Shown one piece after another: positions 44,007 through 51,849 of a stretch of 52,525 bases of DNA. Below the pieces are notes generated by a model. That model made no database searches. It was not told the DNA's origin and saw nothing but the letters and a program-made list of their open reading frames with translations. The stretch spans positions 1 through 52,525 of the forward strand of contig CAITEH010000020.1 of assembly GCA_903891415.1 (NCBI GenBank), read 5' to 3'. The stretch is from Candidatus Firestoneibacteriota bacterium. Lineage in GTDB: Bacteria > Oederibacteriota > D2-FULL-39-29. The position numbers and the translations under genes are program-made. Each line of letters starts with the position of its first letter. Within the stretch, counting starts at the first letter, position 1.

Positions 44007-45054
44007 ATCTTGGAAAGGTGAATTGTATCATGTTTCCGATATCCATGAATTCAGACACAGTGGAACTAAAATCCAACGCAAAGTTAAGGTAGTTGTTAAA
44101 CGTCGCTATTTTGGTCTGCGGGATGGAAATAATTGAGCCGTTGGTTGTATATCTGATAAAAGACAGAGATCCGTTGAAACCCATAGTAACCCCTAAACCG
44201 AACTTATATTCCTCATAATTATTAACTGCTTTTAGGCTTTTATACCTGGTTTCAGTTCTGGCGCCTTTCGTGTCGTAGGAAGGCGTAGTGTAAGTGGTCG
44301 AGACTACTGAACTTAATATCGGAGCGAGCCGCCAGAGTTTTTCAATTTTTAGTTCAACTACGTCGCCGTTCTTAATATTACCGTTACCTTCGGTAACCAG
44401 TGCTTTTGAGCCGAAAGGGGAAGCATCCTTGACGGAGATGGTTCCTATTTTACTTTTTTCCTGAAAAACAATTTTTCCGGTTTCATCCTTGACAGCCTCG
44501 CCAAAGCGCTCAACAGTTAATAAATCACCGTTTTTAACGCCGTCATCCATACCGAGATTAATGATAACATCATTGCCGAAAATCTTAATAACTTTACCTT
44601 TAACTGCCACACCCTTGCTGAAATGTTCGGCCAATTTTTGTGAACCCGTATTTAGAAGTTCAACTGAGTCGCATTCGATACTGTCAGTCAGACTTATTTT
44701 GCCCGCTTCTACATCCACAAGACTTAAGGAAATAACTATCCTTTTTCCCATTTGTGATACTCTGCCGGAGACAATGTTATTGACATTCAGCATTTTACCT
44801 ATCTCGACCGCACAATCTGTGGAGGTACAACCGATTTTTTGGAACATTTGTTCTTGTAGTAATTTTTGGACATTTTTTCTCTCTATTACAGTAAAGCGTC
44901 CGGTTTGGCGTAAGCCATCCTGGATAAAATCGGCTACAGAGGCGGCTATTGCCGGGGTCACGCCTGAGACGTCAAAATCAGTTATAGCCATAGAAATCTT
45001 GTCGCTTGCCCAGATGTTTGCTACCAGAAATATTAAGACACTTAAGCGCTTCAT
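43753..45054 (-). CDS. CsgG-family exported protein, 3'-truncated and reading into antisense
   Basis: Residues 1-~350 look real: a signal peptide (MKRLSVLIFLVANIWA), then a CsgG-type domain (~20-190) with MAITDFDVSGVTPAIAASVA, the GRFTVIERKNVQKLLQEQ block, a CTSTDCAVEIGKMLNVNNIV motif and LSLVDVEAGKI. Two small beta domains and a start of an outer-membrane-like barrel (FGLGVTMGFNGSLSFIRYTT) follow. From about residue 350 the frame runs antisense through the heparinase-like gene, giving Arg/Ser/Pro-rich sequence with no family look until 43753. The barrel is thus cut. CsgG-like proteins act at the outer membrane in secretion or envelope signalling; the exact role is unknown. The promoter is at 45094-45123. 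Base composition is more AT-rich than in the CAZyme genes around it. Confidence 0.65.
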   Translation of the reverse strand: MKRLSVLIFLVANIWASDKISMAITDFDVSGVTPAIAASVADFIQDGLRQTGRFTVIERKNVQKLLQEQMFQKIGCTSTDCAVEIGKMLNVNNIVSGRVSQMGKRIVISLSLVDVEAGKISLTDSIECDSVELLNTGSQKLAEHFSKGVAVKGKVIKIFGNDVIINLGMDDGVKNGDLLTVERFGEAVKDETGKIVFQEKSKIGTISVKDASPFGSKALVTEGNGNIKNGDVVELKIEKLWRLAPILSSVVSTTYTTPSYDTKGARTETRYKSLKAVNNYEEYKFGLGVTMGFNGSLSFIRYTTNGSIISIPQTKIATFNNYLNFALDFSSTVSEFMDIGNMIQFTFPRFTDTLGTEDTTGIYLCCTHQYPAAQAVQYSPPAPGGKNTGRKSNLLSITRHPRSLSRSETWYSRPRYLSNPDLPLLSPIPQRSR

Positions 45055-45093
45055 AATTAAAACCCCTAAATTAACTTTTAAAATTATCTTATT

Positions 45094-45123
45094 ATTCTAT
45101 CTGACACTTTGGCTGAAAGTCAA
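45094..45123 (-). promoter_or_regulatory. Sigma70 promoter for the CsgG-like gene
   Basis: Read on the minus strand: TTGACT (45123-45118), an 18-bp spacer and TAGAAT (45099-45094), about 40 bases before the ATG at 45054. The ribosome site is TAGGGG. Confidence 0.5.
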
Positions 45124-45136
45124 TAAAATTGATGAT

Positions 45137-45176
45137 CCTAATGGACTTGTGCTTAAACAACAAATAATAGTATAAT
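45137..45176 (+). promoter_or_regulatory. Promoter carrying repeated block CCTAATGGACTTG
   Basis: TTGTGC (45147-45152), an 18-bp spacer and a perfect TATAAT (45171-45176), pointing away from the CsgG-like gene. The 13 bases CCTAATGGACTTG (45137-45149) recur exactly at 48765-48777, followed in both by a CTTAAA, and in weaker form at 49645-49657. The rest of the 578-bp gap (45055-45632) holds the gene fragment at 45312 and no RNA gene that I can see. Confidence 0.45.
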
Positions 45177-45311
45177 CTGGTATGGTCTGAACCGGGATCT
45201 AAAAAAGAATAGGCGGATATGAAAAGCAGCCGGCATACGTGCGCGTTTAAGTAAAGCGGCGAAGGCAAAACGATAAATAATGAGAAATAGAATAATAATT
45301 CCAATAAATTT

Positions 45312-45539
45312 ATGAGAATATGGAAAGGCAGAAAAAAGGACAGCGGGAGCATTCATTGCCTTGGCAACGGCAGCTATTGCGTTTATAAACAGGGGCCGGA
45401 CATTATTCAATTATTCGGGCCGCCTTATAGCGCGCCTTCCCTATTTAGCTTAAATACGCGCTGTCGGCCGTGGGAAAGCGCGATAAAAATCGAAGCTGCA
45501 ATATTATTTGCCGGGAGCTGCGGGAAAGAGCAAGATTGA
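45312..45539 (+). pseudogene. Possible 5' fragment of a larger gene
   Basis: A 75-residue ORF with protein-like middle part: SIHCLGNGSYCVYKQGPDII then QLFGPPYSAPSLFSL. This looks like the conserved start of an enzyme domain and not like random translation, but the frame ends soon after and nothing related continues before the next gene. There is no good ribosome site. I cannot name the family. A decayed gene start is the best reading; a genuine small protein is the alternative. Confidence 0.35.
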
Positions 45540-45632
45540 CCCGCACGCAAAGCAGGGTTACTTTTTAACATAAATATTTGGAAAAACAGGGGTGTTAACC
45601 CGAAGAACTTAGAATATTATTATGGGGGGAGT

Positions 45633-47627
45633 ATGAGTATTTTACGGAACGGGCGCGAAAAGATAATAGTTTGTTTTACTTCGTTTTTTATGGTGTTGTT
45701 GACGTTAACTGTAATTTTGGCGGGGATTCCGGTATCTGCTTATGCCGGGACAGCCCGGATAGAAGAACGGCTCGCGCATATTTTCCAGGACAATATGGTC
45801 TTGCAGCGGGAGACACCCGTCCCGGTATGGGGCTGGGCAAAATCCGGAGAGCAGGTGACGGTTAGTTTTGGGGGTCAGAAGAAACAAACAAAAGCAGATG
45901 AGCATGGTTATTGGAAAGTGCTGCTTGAGCCGCTGCCCGCGAGCCGTGAAGGGCGTGTTTTGGAAGTACGGATCGGCGCTACCGCTATCAACCTTAAGAA
46001 TGTTCTTGTGGGGGAGGTCTGGATCGCAGCCGGGCAGTCAAACATGGTCGCCGGCGGGCCGGATAAGGATACGGGGGTTTATCCTCACTATATTTCTCAG
46101 GGGCTCAAGGGCGGCAAGCCGGAGATCAGGATCTGCAATTTCGGTTTTGGTGTTTCACTTGAACCCTTAGAGGATATTGATACGGCAAAACGGGGCAGCG
46201 AACCCTGGCAGGTGTTGAAAGAGGATCCGCCGCCTCCGATCATGAGTTTATCATATTACTTTGCGCGTGTGCTTCGGGATGCTCTCGAAGTTCCTGTAGG
46301 AATAGTCCTTGTGGCTGTCCCCGGGACAAATCAGGCCGCCTGGATGGCGAAAGAGACGCTGGAAAGCTTTCAGGGTAAAAATAAAGAAACCAATTTCTAC
46401 AAGGAATTCTTTAACTATAGCGAGGATAGGATCGCTAAATCCGCGGGAAAAGTGAAATCTTGGGCAGATTTCAAAGAGGTTGAAACGTCCTGGCGCGAAA
46501 CAAAGAAGGGACCGTGGCCCGGAAACCTGGATTTACTTAATTTTCCTGCCGTGCTTTACAACACCCGTATTTTTCCGCTCGCTCCTTTTGCCATACGCGG
46601 AGTTATCTGGCATCAGGGTGAAGGTGGGCCTTTTGGTCCTTATGCCGAACGGCTTATAGCTATGATAAAACAGTGGCGGGGGCTCTTTGGACAGAACTTT
46701 AACTTTATCTGGGGAACTTTAAGCCGCGATACATCACAGCCTCCTCCGCTGGTACCGATACGCACCTGGTTTTCCCGCTCACTAGTAAATACCTATCTCT
46801 GGCAGGCGCTTAAGTTATCGAAGGAAGACAAGAATGTTGCGCTGGTGGATTTCTATGACCTGGGAGATGAACAGGTCCATTGGACCGAAAAAGCGGAAGG
46901 CGGGTACCGGATGTGTCTGGCGGCCCTAAACTCTGCTTACGGGCAAAATCATATCTATAGTGGCCCGCGAATGACGGAGGCGAAAATTGAAGGGGATAAG
47001 GCCGTCATACGGTTTGAATTTACCGGGAAAGGGCTTGTTTACCTGCCGTCTATCGACGGTATCAGCGGTTTTTGTCTGCATGGCAAGGGTAAATCAGGAT
47101 TGAACCGCTGGGGGCAGGTCAAACTTACCGGCAAAGATACACTTGAAGTATCCCATCCCGACATTACCGAACTGGAAACTGTTGCCTATGCCGAGAATCA
47201 AGATCCGCATGAAACTATATTTAGCGGAGAGGGGCTTCCGGCTTCACCTTTTACTATAAACCCTGCTACCAATGTAATTTTTTCTGGTGACCCGTCATGT
47301 ATGGCTCTGCCTCAACTCCTGGTTTTGCAGGATACAAAGGCAGGCGTAATATTAAATATATGCCATGTCCGCCGCGGGGGTTATGTCTTCTGGCCGAAGT
47401 TGAAAGATGGCAAGACCGCCGTCCATGCTCCGGTAACTGTTCAGGCCTATATACCGGCGGAATGGAAAGGCTTTGAGGTAGAAGCCGGCGGAAAGCGGTT
47501 GAAGTTCACCGAGTCAAGCAAGGATGGTTCTAAATTCATTACCTTCGACGCGCCTATGGATGGTACCTGGAGCATTGTCGCCGAAGCCGGCAAGGTGTCA
47601 GAGTTTAGAAAAGTAAACCGCTTTTAA
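45633..47627 (+). CDS. Sialate O-acetylesterase-like (SASA-type SGNH) esterase
   Basis: Exported SGNH-type esterase that would remove acetyl groups from a glycan. Seen: a signal peptide (FMVLLTLTVILAGIPVSAYA), an N-terminal sandwich with FQDNMVLQRETPVPVWGWA (the classic start of this family), GEVWIAAGQSNM with nucleophile S136, IWHQGEGG (E330, family IWYQGE), and a likely Asp/His at D412 and H416 in DLGDEQVHW. A C-terminal beta domain ends at 664. Proteins of this family often remove acetyl groups from xylan or other plant or algal sugars, not only sialic acid, so the sialate label describes the family only. It is followed after 36 bases by a second esterase. Confidence 0.8.
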   Translation: MSILRNGREKIIVCFTSFFMVLLTLTVILAGIPVSAYAGTARIEERLAHIFQDNMVLQRETPVPVWGWAKSGEQVTVSFGGQKKQTKADEHGYWKVLLEPLPASREGRVLEVRIGATAINLKNVLVGEVWIAAGQSNMVAGGPDKDTGVYPHYISQGLKGGKPEIRICNFGFGVSLEPLEDIDTAKRGSEPWQVLKEDPPPPIMSLSYYFARVLRDALEVPVGIVLVAVPGTNQAAWMAKETLESFQGKNKETNFYKEFFNYSEDRIAKSAGKVKSWADFKEVETSWRETKKGPWPGNLDLLNFPAVLYNTRIFPLAPFAIRGVIWHQGEGGPFGPYAERLIAMIKQWRGLFGQNFNFIWGTLSRDTSQPPPLVPIRTWFSRSLVNTYLWQALKLSKEDKNVALVDFYDLGDEQVHWTEKAEGGYRMCLAALNSAYGQNHIYSGPRMTEAKIEGDKAVIRFEFTGKGLVYLPSIDGISGFCLHGKGKSGLNRWGQVKLTGKDTLEVSHPDITELETVAYAENQDPHETIFSGEGLPASPFTINPATNVIFSGDPSCMALPQLLVLQDTKAGVILNICHVRRGGYVFWPKLKDGKTAVHAPVTVQAYIPAEWKGFEVEAGGKRLKFTESSKDGSKFITFDAPMDGTWSIVAEAGKVSEFRKVNRF

Positions 47628-47663
47628 TTTAGGCAAAAAATCTGGCATGAAAGGAGTTGATAA

Positions 47664-48626
47664 ATGAAGAAAGGTTATATCCTCGGTGGTATCTTAACGG
47701 CATTTTTCTTATCGGGTGTTTTGGGAACAACTTCTTTTGCGGAGGTGTCGAATATGGCGGTAAGTGACAAAGAAAGGCTCAAGCTGGAATCCGAAATTTC
47801 CGGTGAGGGCTGTACAATAGAAAGTTTTAGCATTTTTTCAAAAAGCATGGAAAGAGAGATAAGGGTTGTCGTTATTCTTCCCCCGGAGTATAAAGCTCAT
47901 CCCGAAAAGAAATATCCCATACTCTATACCTTGCACGGCGGAGGGGCTCCTTACGACACCTACAGTAAAATGTCCCCGCTTCGAAGCGCTCTAAAAACAA
48001 AACCGATGATCGTTACCTGTTTTGACGGAGACAGGGGTTCCTGGTTTGTTGATTCTCCTTACCTGCAGAAGCCGAAGAACTACAGTAATGAACCAAAGAA
48101 GAAAGATGCCCCGGCTCTGCCCCAGGTAAAGTCGCTCTTTACCACCTTCTTTTTTGAGGAATTTATTCCCTGCGTGGACAAATATTACCGCGTGAATGAA
48201 AAACAAAGAATGCTGACCGGTTTTTCCATGGGCAGCTTCGGCGCCTTTCATTATATGCTTACAAAACCCGCAATGTTCGCTTCGGTAAGCAGTCTGAGCG
48301 GTTGCTTTTCCATAGATGACGGCACAGAGTCAGATTGGAAAACCCCGGTTTTCGGGACCCTTAAAAGCCATCCCGAAAGTTATGAAGCGGTCAACCCGTT
48401 TCCCCGGATAAAGAAATACGCGGAACAGAAAGTGAAATTGCCGCCGGTTTATTTGCACTGCGGGACGGAAGATGTTTTAATGGATGACAATATTAAAATG
48501 AACGCTTTCCTGATTGAAAATGGTTACTCTTCGAGCCTTGAAAAGAGTCCCGGTAAGCATGAATGGAAATTTTGGGTAGGTTCTTCCGCCGGGATCATTG
48601 ATTTCCACTGGAAATCTCTAAAATAG
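47664..48626 (+). CDS. Esterase D/feruloyl-esterase-like alpha/beta hydrolase
   Basis: Exported esterase of the PF00756 group (esterase D, feruloyl or acetylxylan esterase-like). Seen: a signal peptide (ILGGILTAFFLSGVLGTTSF), the beta-sheet start YPILYTLHGGG (oxyanion region), nucleophile S188 in GFSMGS, D270 in GTEDVL and H299 in GKHEWKFW: a full catalytic triad in the usual order. At 320 residues it is normal for the group. It follows the SASA-type esterase closely with an AAGGAG ribosome site, so the two probably act together to strip ester groups from a polysaccharide. Whether it removes acetyl or feruloyl groups is not readable from the sequence. Confidence 0.8.
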   Translation: MKKGYILGGILTAFFLSGVLGTTSFAEVSNMAVSDKERLKLESEISGEGCTIESFSIFSKSMEREIRVVVILPPEYKAHPEKKYPILYTLHGGGAPYDTYSKMSPLRSALKTKPMIVTCFDGDRGSWFVDSPYLQKPKNYSNEPKKKDAPALPQVKSLFTTFFFEEFIPCVDKYYRVNEKQRMLTGFSMGSFGAFHYMLTKPAMFASVSSLSGCFSIDDGTESDWKTPVFGTLKSHPESYEAVNPFPRIKKYAEQKVKLPPVYLHCGTEDVLMDDNIKMNAFLIENGYSSSLEKSPGKHEWKFWVGSSAGIIDFHWKSLK

Positions 48627-48667
48627 AAAAGGCCGGAAAAATCTTCAAAATCAATAAAAGGGTAAGT

Positions 48668-48723
48668 TGTAGTTGCTCAATTTATTGAGCGGTTTAAAGC
48701 GCCCGATGAATCGGGCAACTACA
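48668..48723. repeat. 56-bp folded palindromic repeat (outer stem with two inner hairpins)
   Basis: TGTAGTTG (48668-48675) pairs with CAACTACA (48716-48723). Inside lie two further perfect hairpins: GCTCAAT/ATTGAGC (48675-48690) and GCCCGAT/ATCGGGC (48701-48716), separated by GGTTTAAAGC. The design, a stem with two arms, is like REP/BIME or MITE-type dispersed elements. It sits between genes, after the esterase. Only one copy is in this window. Confidence 0.6.
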
Positions 48724-48774
48724 GAATCACAAAAATAACTATCATGAGGAATTTCTAAGCCGTGCCTAATGGAC

Positions 48775-48803
48775 TTGCTCTTAAAAAATATATTTGCTAT
48801 CAT
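48775..48803 (+). promoter_or_regulatory. Promoter for the AT-rich outer-membrane-type gene
   Basis: TTGCTC (48775-48780), a 17-bp spacer and TATCAT (48798-48803) preceded by TTTGC. The -35 region lies in the second copy of CCTAATGGACTTG. It is 46 bases before the ATG, whose ribosome site is GGGAGG. Confidence 0.45.
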
Positions 48804-48848
48804 AACATTAGTTCCACCTGTTAATAATAAATTTGTTAAGGGAGGGAT

Positions 48849-49547
48849 ATGCTAAAGAAAGCGCAAATTCTTTTTTTTGGTTTGGTATTGGTTTGTACTG
48901 ATATGTTTGCAATAAATATAGTCATTGAAAAGGACTTTTACCAGCCCTCTCTAAAGACCTTGAATGACGAGTTTGTAAATATGGGAATTCCGAATTTCAA
49001 AGGCAGTTCTGATCTTAATGGGCTGAATGTTTTAATTGGAGGTTCCTCAGATAAGCTGGAAGGAGTCTATTTTGGATTTGGCTATTGGCAAGGCAATACA
49101 TTAATTAATACATCGGTAATAACTGCTTCGAGTACGATCGATATTATACCTATATACTTGCGATTTGATTTTCCTGTATTCACATTGAAAACCAGGGATA
49201 ATAAAAGTGATATATTAGGAATATTATTTGAAATTGATTCTGTTTTGGCCTTTTCAGTCCTTGATTTAGATAGTAAATCTAGTGGAGCGACAGGAAGTAC
49301 CAGTTGGAGTATCAGTCAGAATACCAATATGCAATCGCTTTCATTCGGTTTAGGTGCAAAAATTGGAGTGGAATATTTTATAATACAAAATACACTTTCT
49401 ATCAAAGGATCAGTTGGGTATCTTCTTGATATTGCTGATGGTCAGCTTAGAGACGATTCTTTTAAATATGTTACAACCTCAGGTGAACCTGTAGCAGTAA
49501 ATATTGGCGGTTCAAAAGCCGGTATTAGCATTTGCTTTCATTTATAA
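48849..49547 (+). CDS. AT-rich outer-membrane beta-barrel-type protein
   Basis: A 232-residue predicted exported protein. Seen: a signal peptide (AQILFFGLVLVCTDMFA), then alternating hydrophobic/polar strands (VYFGFGYWQG, IIPIYLRFDF, SLSFGLGAKIGVEYFII) and a last strand SKAGISICFHL ending near a bulky residue, as barrel proteins do. No named family is recognised. The gene is clearly more AT-rich than the esterases before it and the beta-helix gene after it, resembling the CsgG-like gene, and it shares the CCTAATGGACTTG block with the promoter next to that gene. It may belong with that gene and not with the polysaccharide genes. Function unknown. Confidence 0.55.
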   Translation: MLKKAQILFFGLVLVCTDMFAINIVIEKDFYQPSLKTLNDEFVNMGIPNFKGSSDLNGLNVLIGGSSDKLEGVYFGFGYWQGNTLINTSVITASSTIDIIPIYLRFDFPVFTLKTRDNKSDILGILFEIDSVLAFSVLDLDSKSSGATGSTSWSISQNTNMQSLSFGLGAKIGVEYFIIQNTLSIKGSVGYLLDIADGQLRDDSFKYVTTSGEPVAVNIGGSKAGISICFHL

Positions 49548-49654
49548 GGTGCTCAGTAATTTGGGATGATTAGGCACGCAATACCTTGGAAAATTCTCTA
49601 ACCTTCTTTTATCTGTAACTACAAACCAATTGCAAAAAGGCATTCCTTATGAAC

Positions 49655-49684
49655 TTGCTTTTGAACCTTAATTAGTGTTATAAA
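49655..49684 (+). promoter_or_regulatory. Candidate promoter before the beta-helix gene
   Basis: TTGCTT (49655-49660), an 18-bp spacer and TATAAA (49679-49684), within a weak copy (CCTTATGAACTTG) of the repeated block seen at 45137 and 48765. The 269-bp gap holds nothing else that I can identify. Confidence 0.35.
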
Positions 49685-49816
49685 TTATTATTATTTGGCC
49701 TGAAAGTTGAAGGCAGTTTCAGGTTTTAGCACAGGGAAAGAGAGCCTGAAATTAAGAAAAATATATTCCGGGTATGGAAAAACGGAGACGAATAAATAGG
49801 AAAAGGAGAAAGCTCT

Positions 49817-51049
49817 ATGAGGAATAAAATAATATTTTCGTTTTTGGCTGTGTTCCTGCTTTGCCGGCCCGCGGTCCTTACGGCGGCTGTCTTCTATGCC
49901 GATCCGGTAAAAGGAGATATGGGGAATCCCGGAAGTGAAGCTAAACCCTGGAAGACACTTGCTGAAGTGGCGCAGAGCGGTAAGCTCAAGGCCCTGGCGG
50001 GCGGGGATACTCTTTTGCTGCGCTCGGGGGTGCATGGCGCGGTAACCCTGGCAGGCGATAATTCCGGGGTGATTACCATTGCCGCAGAAAAGGGGCAGAA
50101 ACCGGAACTTTCCCGTCTCATCCTTACTAAAGGGAGCAAATGGGCCTTTCGCGGCCTTATTATCAGTCCTTCCTTCGGCCCGGCCTATGAAAAATATATC
50201 GTGAGCCTCGGGGACGGCGGGGATTCAAAAGAAATAGTTCTGGAAGACTGTTTTATTTACAGCACGCTTGACACTTCGTCTTGGACTGCCAAAGATTGGA
50301 TGAACGCAAACAGCGGTATTAATATGGGCCGCGCCGGCGTTAAGATAACCCTGCGGAATAATTATGTTTTGAATACACGGTTCGGGATCTCGCTTTGCGC
50401 GCCGGATTCTTTATGCGAAGGTAATGTGGTTTCTGATTTTTCCGCCGACGGCGTGCGCACGACCCGGGACGCGCAGGTGGTACAGTACAATGTCATAAAA
50501 AATGAATATGTGCCCCAGCCGGAGGATCCAAATCACGATGACGGGATCCAGAGTTTTCTCTTTAATGCCGGAGGTGGCCTGGTCAGCAATGTTACTATCC
50601 GCGGGAATATTGTAATAAACCGCGAAGACCCGGCACAGAAATTTCCCGCTTCCATGCAGGGCCTCGGATTTTTCGACGGGCCGCGTGACGGTTTTCTTGT
50701 AGAAAAAAATGTCGTCCTGGTTGACCACTATCACGGGATCTCTCTTTACAAGGCCAGAAACTGCAAGATAATAGATAATGCCGTGTATTCCATCTGGAAT
50801 TCCAAAGCCAAACCCTGGATCAAAATGGCGGAGGAGAAAAATGATAAAAACAGCAACAATACCGTCAGCAATAACATTGCTTGTTCCTTTATACTTGACG
50901 CAAGTGTTAAGGCAGAGAACAATAACAAAGCTGACGCTGCAAGTTTCAAAAAAGCGCTTGCTTCCGCGCTTGAAGAAATAAACAGCAAGTTTGGCGTGCT
51001 CCACGAAACTTCCGGACGGAAACGCCTGGGAGATATAGTTATTAAATAA
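49817..51049 (+). CDS. Secreted single-domain right-handed beta-helix protein
   Basis: Exported parallel beta-helix protein of 410 residues. Seen: a signal peptide (IIFSFLAVFLLCRPAVLTAA), the N-terminal FYADPVKGDMGNPGSEAKPW then KTLAEV motif shared by many pectate-lyase-like proteins, then helix rungs with N-rich turns (KITLRNNYVLNT, SLCEGNVVSDFSADGVRTTR, TIRGNIVINRED, CKIIDNAVYSIWN). It has no LamG domain, unlike the two large beta-helix proteins at 33867 and 37124, and is not closely similar to them. A polysaccharide lyase or epimerase role is possible but no catalytic residues can be assigned. AAAAGGAG ribosome site. The next gene starts 32 bases after its stop and is probably co-transcribed. 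Confidence 0.75.
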   Translation: MRNKIIFSFLAVFLLCRPAVLTAAVFYADPVKGDMGNPGSEAKPWKTLAEVAQSGKLKALAGGDTLLLRSGVHGAVTLAGDNSGVITIAAEKGQKPELSRLILTKGSKWAFRGLIISPSFGPAYEKYIVSLGDGGDSKEIVLEDCFIYSTLDTSSWTAKDWMNANSGINMGRAGVKITLRNNYVLNTRFGISLCAPDSLCEGNVVSDFSADGVRTTRDAQVVQYNVIKNEYVPQPEDPNHDDGIQSFLFNAGGGLVSNVTIRGNIVINREDPAQKFPASMQGLGFFDGPRDGFLVEKNVVLVDHYHGISLYKARNCKIIDNAVYSIWNSKAKPWIKMAEEKNDKNSNNTVSNNIACSFILDASVKAENNNKADAASFKKALASALEEINSKFGVLHETSGRKRLGDIVIK

Positions 51050-51081
51050 TAATTTGCGGCTTATGCCGGGGAGGTTTGAAA

Positions 51082-51738
51082 ATGAAAATAGGAGTATTAT
51101 CGGGTGCGTTTCTGATGTTTTTTGCGTGCGGTGTTTGCAGGGGAGAAGCCATAAAAGAAGGTTTTGAAAATGAGGAATGCCTCAAGGCCTGGAAAATTGA
51201 AGGAGAGGCCAAAATTGTAAAAGACCAGTTCCATGGAGGAGAAAAATCACTATCCGTCCCGTTAAGTTCCTCGGCGGTCTGGACGGTCAGTAAAGAGAAT
51301 AAATGCGGCACGGTATCTTTCTGGGTTTATGATTCAAGAGCCGGCCTCAAAAAAGGAGACACTTACCAGTTCGGCCCCTATTTTGGCGTGGTAAATTCTG
51401 ACGGTGAGAAGTTTTCTCTGGCCTTTGAACAGAGCAAGTCAGGTCGGCATGTTTGGGGCGCCTACTATTATTTGTGCTCAACCAAAGAATATCTGTGGAC
51501 TGACCTGGCGAAGGCCTCAGGCAAGATAGAAAAGGGTTGGCACAAAATAACAATAGATATGCCGGATATTAGTACAATAATATTTACTCTGGATGAAAAA
51601 AAACCGGAAGAAATAGATAAAGCCAAATCCCTGTTTACCAAAGGGTTTAACGGAGTTATCTTCGGGTGCGAAAAGGATGGCGCGGAAACCTTTTACTATG
51701 ATGATATAGAAATAAATTTCAAGGAGCCGGCAAAATAA
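51082..51738 (+). CDS. Small exported protein, probable jelly-roll/carbohydrate-binding fold
   Basis: A 218-residue protein with a signal peptide (MKIGVLSGAFLMFFACGVCR). The mature part has the look of a jelly-roll binding domain: KEGFENEECLKAWKIEGEA near the start, later GTVSFWVYDSR, WHKITIDMPD and FYYDDIEINF at the end, as in many carbohydrate-binding modules. No catalytic motif and no exact family recognised. ATG 51082 is chosen because GGGGAGG lies 7 bases upstream; an upstream in-frame TTG (51076) is too close to that site. It is likely co-expressed with the beta-helix gene before it. Confidence 0.6.
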   Translation: MKIGVLSGAFLMFFACGVCRGEAIKEGFENEECLKAWKIEGEAKIVKDQFHGGEKSLSVPLSSSAVWTVSKENKCGTVSFWVYDSRAGLKKGDTYQFGPYFGVVNSDGEKFSLAFEQSKSGRHVWGAYYYLCSTKEYLWTDLAKASGKIEKGWHKITIDMPDISTIIFTLDEKKPEEIDKAKSLFTKGFNGVIFGCEKDGAETFYYDDIEINFKEPAK

Positions 51739-51849
51739 TAAAGGAAAGCCGGTTTTGCACCCATGTAATTATTTAAAATTGGCGAAAGTTTTCGTTTGTA
51801 TCTTTCTTTTTCAACAAGAGAAGTTACCGGAAAGGGGGAGGCCTTGCAC

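Noticed and set aside
45633-47627. Evidence for sialic acid use from the sialate O-acetylesterase-like protein.
   Set aside because: The family acts on several acetylated sugars, and no sialidase, lyase (NanA) or transporter is in the window.
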